A stretch of 64,000 bases of DNA. It comes from Dactylorhiza incarnata (lineage: Eukaryota; Streptophyta; Magnoliopsida; Asparagales; Orchidaceae). The stretch is taken from the NCBI GenBank assembly GCA_033032865.1, contig JAWHQI010000277.1:3597501-3661500 (forward strand), read 5' to 3'. The notes below the pieces were generated by a model. It was not told the DNA's origin, made no database searches, and was given only the letters and a program-made list of their open reading frames with translations. Below, in pieces: positions 47,601 through 59,600 of the stretch. Each line of letters begins with the position of its first letter. Position 1 is the first letter of the stretch. Position numbers and translations under genes: made by a program.

Positions 47601-50600
47601 GGCTCACTCTCATTGATTGTTGGCAAGGGTACCATCATCTGTTCCTCTATCATGCCCCTCACATCGCTGTTGCATGTTCCTGCTTTTCCTCGCAATTTGT
47701 TGTTCATTAGTCGTCTGACTACATCCTTAAGCTGTTGTCACTTTTTCTCTTGATGGTTGTGTTTTTTAGTATCTGGCAACGAAGCAACATAGTAGCAGTG
47801 GTAGGAACTGCGGGGGGTTGTACATCTTGGACCATCCACCAGCTCAAGCTCTCTCCAGTACCACTCCTGCTCGATCCAGTCCTCCTTGTCCCTCTCATTT
47901 TGATGTGCGTCGATGGCTTCATCGTCTTGGACACCCTTCCGCCACCTATCTTCTCAATTTATTTCCTATGTTTTCGAGCTCTCTGAGCCGATTTGTCTGT
48001 AATGAATGTGAACTTTCTAAACATGTACGACATAGTACGAATCATTTTTCTTCTCTTAGTTTGGTTCCTTTTGATGTTATTGATATTGATGTTTTGGGAC
48101 CATCCCATGTTGTTTCTCTCTTTCGTTACCGATGATTTGTGACCTTTATTGATTGTTTCTCTCGGTCTACCTGGGTGTATTTATCAAAACGAAAAAGTGA
48201 GGACTTCGATTGATTTTGTATTTTTCACAAAATGGTCGCCGCTCAATTTGGCAGTACTATTCGCGTACTCCATAGTGACAACGAGGGTGAGTACGATGAT
48301 CGTGGTGCTTTCGGCACTTATATTGCTGATCATGGGATTCTTCATCAAATGACATGTGTCAACACTTCTACTCAAAATGGTGTGACTGAACGCAAGAACA
48401 AACATCTCCTTGAGGTCACTAGATGTCTTCTTCTCACCATGAATCTTCCCAAGTCCTATTGGGGTGACGCGGTTCTCACCGCCGCTTACCTCATCAATCG
48501 TCTACCCTCCAATACCTTACATTATGCCTTTCCTCTTTCCTGTTTGTCCAGTAAATGTATTGTTCACACCTCTCATCTACCTCTGCGTGTGTTTGGGTGT
48601 ATCTGCTTCGTTCATGTTCATCAGAACCATCGTGATAATTGGATGTGAGTTCCCTCCAATGCGTCTTTGTTGGCTACTCTGCTACTACGAAAGGGTATCA
48701 TTGTTATCATCCTCCCTCTCGACGATTCTACTACACCATGGACGTGACATTTCGTGAGGAAGAACAGTATTTTGGTCCGCGTTAGGCGGAGAGGGACACT
48801 GCGGTCGACGCTCCCAATCTTCCTCTTCCTATTGTGGCCTCACCTCCCATGACTACCTTTGTCATACATCCTCCCGTCGCTCCTACCGTGTCCTCTACTC
48901 CCGGGAGCCTTATTCCTCCACTTCCGCTGGTCTATCGGTGACACAACACTGGTGCTGCGGTGTTACAACCCCCGTCATTCAACCACCGCAGGTATGCTCT
49001 TCTAACTTAGGTTCTGATGATGAGCTTCATCGCCCTTTTATACATCTAAAGCAGAAGTCGACCTCCGCTAAATACCCACTTGCCAATTATATCACTAATC
49101 ATAATCTAACAAAGACACATAATGCATTCATCTCCTCCTTGGTTTCTGCTCGCATTCCTAATACTTTATAGGAAGCAATAGAGATACCTATGTGGGGCAT
49201 GACAATGGAAGAAGAGATACTGGCATTGGACAAAAACCAGACTTGGACACTCACCCATCTTCGCGCCTAGAAGAAATTTGTTGGTTTCAAATGGGTGTTT
49301 TCCGTTAAACAGATTCAAGAAGGTGTTGTTGAGAGATACAAAGTGAGGCTAGCTGCTTAAGGATATACTCAAACTCCGGGTGTGAATTGTACAACCCTGT
49401 ATTCGTCGAGTGGACCCCCAGGCCCCAGAAGGTCAAGAGGGGCATTCGCCCAGGTCAAGAGGTGTATTCACCCAAGCCAGGAGAGATGAGCAAGCTTGAT
49501 GTGCGGGAAGTCAAGCGAGTGAGGGGCGGAGCCCACTCGCCCAGAGAACTAAGGGTCCGGCGAGTGGTACCCTCACGGACCACTCGCCCAGTAGGACCAA
49601 GAGATCCGGTGTGCAGGAAGTCTGGTGAATGGTGCCTTCACGGACCACTCGCCCAGGGGGATTTGGAGGTGAAATTACCTAGATACCCTTGAGGGACTTC
49701 CAATAGCCCTTCGGAACAACGGATTTTGGTTGTTAGCAGACCAGTTTGTGGTGCGTTTAGTAAAACCAAAAGGCGGAATGATGCTATTTGCAGACCAAAC
49801 TAGAGAATCTATAAATAGACCCTTAAGGGCACCTTTGGAGGAGATCCGATCTTTGGGTTTTCTCCTCCTCTGGTTAGTTTTGGTTGGCTCCTGGCGCCCT
49901 CCAAAGGTGCCCAGTTCAGCATTAGTTTGGGAGGGAAGCTCTCTAAGATCTTCCGGGTGTGTGGCGGGACCTCCTCGCTATAGCTTTGGGTCTGTTCAGT
50001 TTCTTTCACCAATAGTCGAATGTGCTAGTGAGAGAGAAGTAGGTGTATGCTACATCCCCCTGTGGCTCCGAACTCCTCAAGAGACCGGTTGACGGTTTCA
50101 ACATTCATGGTGCGGTGAGTGTGGAACGTAGCCTATACAAGAAAATCTCAAGCTGAGCTTCATGGTCGGAGGTGAAGGGGAAGGATCCGACCAAGGCAAC
50201 TCGCTACAACTCGCGAGTGGGGCGACGATGGGGATGTTCGAGGATTTCAAGCGAGAGGTCTTGAAGACCTTGCATCTCGCACTCGCCGCCAGGAGCGAGT
50301 TAGAGACACCCGCGCTTCTGGTGGTCGCATCCCAGCTGATAGGCGAGAACGCACCCGGTCAGCGACTCGGGAAGGAAGCAATGTCGGAAGGGAGCGGGCG
50401 AGATTTGCCCGGGCGGCAGCTGTTCCCCAACTCGGCGAGTGCTGAGTTGTGCGAGATGACTCCGCGAGACCATACCACTCGCCGAGTGGGGGAGGGGAGT
50501 CCATTTTACGAGCTGATCATCTCTGCCCCGGTTCCAGAGGGGTTTAGGAAGCTGGAGATGTCGTACTACACAGGCAGGGATGACCCAATGCAGCACGTCG

Positions 50601-53600
50601 AGTGGTTCGAGGACGCAGTTTCCATCAGGCAGATGTCGGATGCATTCAAGTGCCGACTCTTCGCCATCACCTTAAAGGAGAAGGCGCGGGACTGGTTTCA
50701 CCAGCTTCCCGTGGGGTCAATCTATGGGTTCGAAGACTTGCGTCGAAGTTTTCAGTTGCGCTTCTCGTCGTCAAAGAAGAGGAAGAAGAATGTCGAGGTG
50801 CTCTTCAAGATCAAGCAAGATCCAGGGGAGTCGCCGGCCCACTACGTGGATAGATTTCAGGAGGAGGTCCTTCTCATCCAGGAGGTACCCGGGTTCACCC
50901 TCCATCTTGCCTTCACAGTGGGGCTGCGAGAGGGATTCTTCAAGATGAATCTAAAGCGGAAGGTGCCCTTGTCCTTTGAAGAGCTGATGGAAAAGGCGAC
51001 GAAGGAGATCGAAGGGGAAGCGGCCAATCCAGAGTTCACGAGGAGGTTGGCGAAGCTGAGTGAACCGGAGGGAAGACAACATAAAGTTAGGAGAAGAGAT
51101 AAGCCAAGGGCTCCAGAGCTGGAATGGAGGCAGCAGGGAGGGGGCATGCAGGGCCCTGGAAGAATAGTTGCTCATGGAGGGGGCAACTTCCAAGGCGATC
51201 AAGGGAGACCCAACCAGCAAGGGTGGAGGCAGGGCCTGAGACCACTCCCTCCCCAGCCTCAACAAGCCATGTCAATTTGCCGGGGAGGAGCAAGAGGAGC
51301 TGAAGGGGCAGAGCTAGGAGAAGAAACCGAGCCGCGGAGTCCGAAAGGAGTGGGGTGGCGTTGCCGTATTGTGACTTCCATCAGGAGGAGGGTCACGCCA
51401 CGGCCACCTGCCCAGAGTTCCTGGAGGTCAGGAGGGTTAGGGGGCCTAGGGAACAGCAGCCGCCAGTGAGGATAGAAGAGGTGACCGGAGCGGCGGAGGA
51501 GGATAGGTGCGTGGACAGAGCCGATTTGGGAAGTCGAGGAGGGATCAGAGCGATCCATGAGGGAGTGGGGATCGAGGCAACGCGAAAGGCGAGCCTTCAC
51601 ACCATGTGTCATCAGAGCGTGGCTTCGACCACTCAGACCCCACCCCCAGCGGAGAAAGTTACCTTCGCCCGGAAGGATATGCCGGACCACGAGGACCCGT
51701 TATGCGATGCACTGGTGATCCAGACGGCCATCGAGAACTTCACCGTCTCCCGGATCCTCGTAGACAACGGGAGCTCGGTCAACGTCATCTTCAAGAAGGC
51801 ATTCGATGAGATAAACGTAGAGGCAAGGAGGGTGCTGGACTCGGATGGACCATTGTTTGGATTCTCAGGAGAGAGGAAGGAGGTGGAAGGGGGAGTAGGG
51901 CTCCACGTGACCTTGGGGGCACAGTCCCTCAACTGTCGGTTCGTCATCGTCGACGCTCCGAGCAGCTACAATGCCATCTTCGGACGGCCCCTCATCAGCA
52001 CCTTCCGATGTGTCCCCTCCTCATTCCACCAATGCCTCAAGTTCAGCATGGGTGAAGTCCAGATCCGGGTGAGGGGAGACCCAAAGGTAGCGAGGCAATG
52101 CTACGCTACCGCGGTCAACGCCATCACCTAGCAGGCGGAGGCGGAAGAGATGGATAGGGAGATGGAGAGGCAGGAAGTGGTGGAAGGTATACCCCTCAGC
52201 CAAGCTCGGAGCGGGGGTAACTTAATGCATTTCTACCCTTGAACTATTTTGTATGTTACTTTGTTATAAGTTGATGTTGTTCTTTTCTATTATATGTCCT
52301 TATGATGTTCTTGGATGCTGGAGTGCCCCAGATCGATTCCGATGTCGGGCTCTCATTAGACGTTGGGTCAGGTTGATCTCTGGAGAGGCTGGCAAGGTAA
52401 AGGTGAGTTGGAGTGCCCCAGATCGATTCCGCTGCCGGGCTCTCATTAGACGGTGGGTCAGGTTGATCTCTGGAGAGGCTGACAAGGTAAAGGTGAGCTT
52501 GAGTGCCCCAGATGATTCCGCTGTCGGACTCTCATTAGAAGGTGAGTCAGGTTGATCTCTGGAGAAGCTGGTAAGGTAAAGGTACGCTGGAGTGCCCCAG
52601 ATCGATTCCGCTGTCAGGCTCTTACTCGACGGTGGACCAGGTTGATCTCTGGAGAGGCTGACGAGGTAAAGGTGAGCTGGAGTGCCCCAGATCGATTCCG
52701 CTGTCGAGCTCTCATTAGACGGTGAGTCAGGTTGATCTCTGGAGAGCCTGACAAGGTAGAGGTGAGATGGATTGCCCTAGATCGATTCCGCTGCCAGCTC
52801 TCATTAGACGGTGGGTCAGGTTGATCTCTGGAGAGGCTGGCAAGGTAATGTTGAGCTGGAGTGCCCCAGATCGATTCTGCTGTCGGGCTCTCATTAGACG
52901 GTGGGTCAGGTTGATCTCTGGAGAGGCTGGCAAGGTAAAGGTGAGCTGGAGTGCCCCAGATCGATTCCACTGCCGGGCTCTCACTAGGCGGTGGGCTAGG
53001 TTGATCTCTGGAGAGGATGACAAGGTAAAGGTGAGCTGGAGTGCCCCAGATGATTCCGCTGTCGGGCTCTCATTAGCCGGTGGGTTAGGTTGATCTCTGG
53101 AGTGGCTGACAGGTGAAAGGTTGAGTTGGATTGCCCCGGATGATTCCGCTGTCAGGCTCTCATTAGCCGGTGGGTCAGGTTGACCCTTAGAGAGGCTGGC
53201 AAGTGAAAGGTTGCAATGAATAGCCCCGAGCAGACCCGCTGACCAGACTCTCACCCAGCTGGCAGGGTCGTAGGCTCACTCGGTGGCGGGAAGGAAAGTT
53301 TTAAAGTGTGAATAGCCCCGAGTAGACCCGCAGACCAGACTCTCACCTAGCTGGCAGGGTCGTAGGTTCACTCGGTGGCGGGAAAGAAAGTTTTAAAGTG
53401 TGAATAGCCCTGAGCAGATCCGCTGACTAGACTCTCACCTAGCTGGCAGGGTCGTAGGCCCACTCGGTGACAAGAAAGAAAGGAAAGTCCGAGAAGGGAA
53501 TGTTTGTACAAAAAGGGGAAGTCTCTCAAGTCCCAGATATGCGAGTGGGGTCCACCGATAGGGCACTTGCCCGGCGAATGCACCCGAGGTACCAACCTAC

Positions 53601-56600
53601 CTAAAGGGGCGTAGGAATCATTCGGGACAAGGCACGCTCTCGGCAAGGTCGCGCTTCCGGCAGAATCATCGCTGTAGCCACCTAAATCCTAGAAGGGTAT
53701 GGGCGCGTGCGGAGGGCTACGACCTTGTTACACACCTGTGAGGCGAGAACGCCTTAGTCATGGCCCAGGGTTAAAGGTCGACGATGCGCGAGTGCGCGAA
53801 CGGCGCGCGAGTGCGCGAACGGCGACGTACGAGTGCGCAAGCTATTAGCGAGTGGCAACGAACAAGCAAAAAAATGAAGAATAAAATGGACACTATCAAA
53901 ACAAATATTCCATTTCATTACAAAAAACTTTCGCTTACATTGAGGGGGTCTCGCCCCTAGCATGGGTTACAACAAAAAATAAAGGAAAAGAGCTAGAAAA
54001 TGAAAGCTGGAAGTCTTCAGGGGGAGTCGATGGACCTCTCGCTGGAGGACCCGTCGCTCTCGACTGAAGGATGGATGGCGCCGCTCTCCTGTTGAAGGTC
54101 GGCTTCGCCCTCCGTCACATCCAGTGGGATGAAGAGCCCAGGCAGAACGTTGCGAGCCTTGAGCTTCTCGCCGTCTTCATTCAATAGCCCAGCATCCCGC
54201 AGCACCTGCAGTGCGTTCTTCACTGCTCTCTGGGCGTTCTCTTGCATCATCACCTCTATCTCGTATTTGGTGTAATGGTGCTTCTTGATTCTCCCCCCAG
54301 GAGGTGGCGGGACTGCGTCATCTCGCATGCGCTGGTTCTCGGCCCGCAGCTCCTTGACTTCGCCCTCGAGGCTGGCCACTCGCACACGTAATATATCAGT
54401 GTTTGAGGTGTCCTGGAAGAAAGGGAACGATAAGGTTAGGGCTAGAAAACAAAAGGCCGGCGCGATGGAGGTCCCGACCGCCGCATCCGCTGCGGTGCCC
54501 GCCGTCCCCGTCACGACCGGGGAACTCGTGCCAGGAGTCTCGACAGCGACCGCCTTACCCTTGGCGATTGCCGAGGACTTGGACCACTTGGAAGGAGAAG
54601 AACAGGGAGCCGTTTTAGGCTTCTGCTTCTGGCCGCTAGACTTGGAGGAGCCCGGATCTTTGTAGCAGGCTTCGGAGGCGGATCGCGCGAGAGCCAGGGA
54701 GGCACCCGGGGTTCCCTCATTCGCATGCGGCGGATGTAGGGGAAGATCCCGCGCTCCTGCATCAGGTTCGACCAAATGAGAAAAAAATAGACAAAAAGAT
54801 AAGCGGGAGCTAGGGGTGAAGCAGTTCCCCTTACCCTCTCCCGGCAGGACTGGGGGGAGCGAGTCGATGTTTTTCCGCAGATGAACGACGTCCATGTTGT
54901 GCCCTTGGATGAACTGGTGGAGCTTGGCCTTATGACCTCCCAGCGACGGAGGCCTGTAGGTTGACTCATCCTCCTGCACGGGCGCGAGAAGGGTGTTGCC
55001 GAAGTTCTCGGTGACGAAGACGAAGCGCCGAACTCAGTCATGGTTCTTGTTGGCGAGACCGGCGTCCTTGAGCGGGCTCTGGCCAGAGAAGAAGGCGACC
55101 GCGCTTTTCGCCCGGAAATTGAACAGCTTGCGGAAGACGGGGAGGCAGAATTCGATCCTCTCCTCGCGCAGGTAGCAGGCGAATGCTACCAGCATGGTGA
55201 TGGAGTTGGGGTTGAGCTGTGCGGGAACGACGCCGAAATATCGGAAGGTCTGGCGCAGCTCCGACCAGAGGGGGAGGCGGAACCCAACCTCGAAGTGCTC
55301 CAGGGGAATGGCGAGTGTATCTGGCGAGAACTGTTTGATTCGTTCGCGATTTCTAGGGCGGCGCGCAACGAACCCTGGCGGGACGTAGTCCGCGATCGCC
55401 ATCATGAACTCGTCTTCCAACAGATCGTAGGTAGCGAAGTTGTGGTTAGAGAATGCCTGGGCGCATTTAGCCCTGCCGTCAGGTTCAACCACCATCGCGC
55501 AGGGGTTGATGTTGGGTCACGCGAAAAGTCTAGAGAGAGATGCGAGTGCAAGTGCGAGTGCGGGAAGGAGGAGAAGGAAGAAGGAATGAAAGTAATAAAT
55601 GTGGTGGGTGGGCCTGACTATTTATAGAAAAATAAGGAAAACGAGAAGTTTCCTAGGCGCGGGGTGCGGGTAGTGACCACACTACCCTGACACATCGGGA
55701 ATCGAGCCAGCCCTACCTTCACCCCACTCGCCCGTGATTGGCGAGTGCCGAGCGAAAGGCCCTCCGCAGGAAGGCGGGAGGGGCTGGATAAGGAACAAGA
55801 CGAGACCTAAGCATTAGCATTCGGCAAAATATAAAAGAAATCGTGCGGAACAGAAATATTGTTAACATATAATACAACAAGATTGTTCATAAGACAAGGC
55901 CGATGTCGACGTTCATTACAAAATAAAATAGGGGTGAGGGGAATACAGGGGGAGAGTGTCGGTAGGCTCAGTATTGAATCCATTGTCATCGACCCCGACC
56001 TCGCCTCCCTGTCCTCGGCGGCACTCGCGGGTAGTAATACGCGCTTACTGCGTTAAGCTCTTGATTAACCAATCGCATTTGGTACCTTGCCCGCGCGATG
56101 TGCCTCCCGGGGGAAGTCTCCTCACACTCGTCCCCCTGTTACTCCATCTCCCCGACAACGTGTGTGTAGTCCCTTTCGAGAGCGCTCAGCCTGCGCTCAA
56201 AGGTTGCCCAGTGTTCGTCCGTCTGGCCGGCGAGGTCCTGCTGCATCCAGATGACCTTCCCGAGAACCTCCGTCAACCGCTCCTTCATCGTCTTAGCATC
56301 CGCGGGATCGCTGAGAAAGTGCGACAAATCGCTGGGGGAGGGAGGCGGCGAGACCACCTCCTCCCCCTCCTCAGAGTAAGGCTCCATCGGCGAAGCCTCT
56401 CAGTAGTCTGCGAGAGCGGAAGTTAGCTGATCTTATTTAGTAGCGCAAGCGACATGGTCGAAGCGAGTGAGATGACTAACCTGGTAACGTGCTCTTTGCC
56501 TTGGCGCTGGCTAGACGGGGTAGGTTGCCCTTCGAACGGCCTACCGGGGGGGGTGAAACGATTTTCCCTTCCCTGGGCGAGAGGGTACCTGGTTGGCGGC

Positions 56601-59600
56601 GAAAGTGGTAGCTAGATCGGCTGCGGGAGAGTTGTGGATGAGGTCCCTTCCGGCTGAGTGCTCCGGCTCCTGTGCTGGGAGAGTGGTGATGGTCTCGCGG
56701 GCTGGAGAGTTGCGCGGGATTAAGGATAACCCCGTAGTTCCAAAGGTGGGGGCTGCGGGAGGCAGGGTAAGAGAGAGACGACAAGTGGTATAAAGGTAGG
56801 CAAGAAAACAGTAAACAACTTACCGGGCTCCTGCAGGGTCCCGCCGTGAGTAGCTGGAAGGCCGGACTCCTGAGCCGGCGGGACGTCCTTGACGACAGGC
56901 GGGAGCACGTCGGTATCCGCCAGGTTGGTCTCGAGGCCGTCCCCCGTCGCCAGCACATCCTGCGAGTGGTCGTAATCATTGCGGTATCGAGTCACCAGTG
57001 TTATCGTCAAGATAAGAAAGATCAGATTACCTTGGTGAGGTCGTCGGGAGGATTGCGAGAAGGGGGAGGAGTCTTCGACGCGGACTCAGTCACCATCGGG
57101 TCTCGCCGAACCGCTTTGGCCTTCTTCGGCCGGTAGGGAGAGGTTGGATCCCTCTTTGATGAGAGCCAGGGGGCGTATCGAGCAGATTTATAGGTAAAAG
57201 ATGATTCCATTTTTTTTTCTGGCTGTAACTTCTATGTATGGTAAATTTTCCATGAAAAAATGCAGAATATTTATTATAGTTTATCCTCTTAACTTACAAT
57301 TTTCAGGTTTGACGACGATAAAGATATTAGCATCTTATATGAGGAACTGTGGGAGGATAACTCAACTAGTGATCGTGTCACTCTTCAATTATATTTGCAA
57401 GAAATTGTTTCCTTAATCTGCAGTTGCATCTCTTCATCATCTTGGGCAAGTAAAAAGAAGGTATACATTTTCGAATTCTTTTCTTTTTATGTCTGTACAT
57501 AGGTTTAGATGACAAGTACTCCATGGTTTTGCATTCTTTGGGGGAAGTATTCTCTTTATAATGGACATCTTACCGTGCTTAATTATGATCCTTCAGTCTG
57601 CCAAGGCAACAATTAAACTTTGTGAAACCATGGGTGATTCTATATCAGCAAGCCACCAAGTTTTACTCGAATTTCTTCTCAAAGAGGTTCCCGGCCGGTT
57701 TTGGGAGGTACGTGTGCACAAATGATGTTATATATTTGAGAATATATAGATTTTACCTTTTATACATATTAACTTGTGTATTTTACATGATATGAGTTGA
57801 GAAAAGGAATAAAATATTATTTCCAATCTAAAGTCTAATTATTATATCACACCTCTATATATACACAAAGGAGGAGAACCCAAGCAAATATTAGAGGTGT
57901 GGGGCTAAAATCAATATAGAGAAACATGGGTCTTTATAGTTGGTCTTTATGGTGGGCTTTAATTCATCTAATTCAACTGTTTGTTGTATGCACCCTTCAG
58001 CAATGTAATTGTATGGAGATGCGGTCCAAACTATATTTTTGGGTCCTTTGGGGCAAGAAGTACCTGTGAAGGCTAGGCATAGATCAATGGAAAATTTTAT
58101 TTGCCCCTAAATCGCGGGTACAAAAAATGATCATGTAAAAGAGTACCAAATTGCTAACATGCCAAAAAATCCACCACGAAAAGGTGTTAGCTTTTGGACG
58201 AATATTTATCCATTTAAGAGCAGTTTTCTTAGAATTGACCTAAATAGTGTATAATGTAAACTCCATATTATCCATCAATTGTGATTGGTTAAATAGGTAT
58301 CCATTACTCTTTATATCTTTTACCCTTTGGAAAGAAAAGAAATGCATAAATACCCCAAATGATTAATATGTATCCATTTGTTTTTAGATCTGTATTTTAC
58401 CCTTCAAAGTTAGATAAAACAGTAATCTAACGTTCATAAATACAGTTCTAGGACTTCTAGCCCGTCCTCTTCCATAGAAAATGTAAAAAATATCTTAATG
58501 TTTGTTTCTCTGATGATAACCCTATTTAACTGCAAATTCAAATGGACTTCTACAATCATATAGAGCAGGTCTTTTGATTATAAGTCCAAGCCACTTTCTG
58601 TTACATTGTTATTGCAGCCACTCATTAGCTAATTCTTTACACTTGGCTTCCACCATCAATCTTCCTAACTGTTTTGCTTCTTTTGCTTACATGGAGCCAA
58701 TAACTCCGAAATGAGCATATCACATATCTGGCTATTTGAGTGGATTCAGCATCTTGAAATCTAATTTGATCCCTTTGTCCTGATGAATATAATCTTTGAA
58801 ATTAGTGCAATTATCCTTTTTCATTGATATGATTTTAAATCTCGAGTGCTTGTAGATATATGTTTGTAAGACCATGCCTAAGTTGTGATACTATATTTAC
58901 AGCTTATTGTTTAATAACAAACTATCATTTTTGTAAAATATCGTCCTTTAAGTTTTTGGTGGATAGAAGAGCTGTATATGAAAATAACTTGCAGCATAGA
59001 TCTTTGTGCTTTTAAAATGTAATAGATTATAAATTTCTTTTTTCTGATATGATTGAGATTATATGATCGCATTTAATTGATATTTGCCATTTCAAAATTT
59101 CTTTGTAGGGAAAAGATGTTATTTTGCTTGCTCTAGCTTCACTCTCTTCATCCTGCAGTATTGCAATCTCTATGACAGACCCAGCGATCCCCAGGGTTAT
59201 TCTTAGCTCTATAATATCATCATGTACCAAAAAAACAAAGTCTTATCGTGAAACGGCTTTCGTATGTCTACAGCAGGTATAGCTTCCACCAAAATTCAAT
59301 TTTGGGACTAATTTATTTTTTTAAGTTCAACATGGCATGTACAAGCATGTGTTTTTTCATGTGATCTTTAAACATTTCTTTCATTTCTAGCACAATTTAG
59401 CAGGTATAGCTGCTTCCAAAATTCAACTTTGGGAATATTTTTTTTTTAAAGTTCAACATGTCATGTACAAGCATGTATTTTTTATGCGATCGTTGAATAT
59501 TTCTTTCATTTGTAGCATAATCTAGCTCCATCATCTATATCTCAACACGGTTTTCTTAAGTTTTTAATGGGATTATATTTGGATGAATTGCTCTTTTGTT

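Larger units (their letters stand above)
49388..57190 (+). mobile_element. Gypsy C: Tat-like element with gag-protease, satellites and antisense genes, no RT
   Basis: A 5' LTR (49388-about 50103) is followed by plus-strand gag and protease of Tat/Athila type (50162-52131). Tandem repeats (52321-53480) and two minus-strand genes (55495-54017 and about 57096-56139) come next. No RT, RNase H or integrase is present, so the element is non-autonomous. No 3' LTR was found: at about 57190 sequence passes into the Copia B LTR remnant, so the right end is deleted. Antisense accessory genes between pol and the 3' LTR are known in Tat-lineage elements such as Grande and RIRE2. An alternative is that 53.5-57.19 kb came from another element. 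Confidence 0.65.
41331..57224 (+). mobile_element. Copia B: short-LTR Copia, twice interrupted
   Basis: A short 5' LTR (about 41331-41444) is followed by a primer site, gag, protease, integrase and the start of RT. Its 3' LTR survives only as GTAAAAGATGATTCCATTTT and a few following bases near 57194-57224. GTAAC flanks both ends (41326-41330 and 57225-57229), a possible target duplication, although the LTR start then lacks the usual TG. Gypsy B splits gag, and Gypsy C replaces everything after the first RT motifs. Many stops. It is related to Copia A. Confidence 0.7.

Noticed and set aside
52727..53254. Long frames on both strands through the 90-bp repeats
   Set aside because: The repeat length is a multiple of three, so open frames arise by themselves; the translations are simply periodic.
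52321..53480. CRISPR-like array
   Set aside because: Units of about 90 bp are contiguous with no unique spacers, in a plant retroelement.
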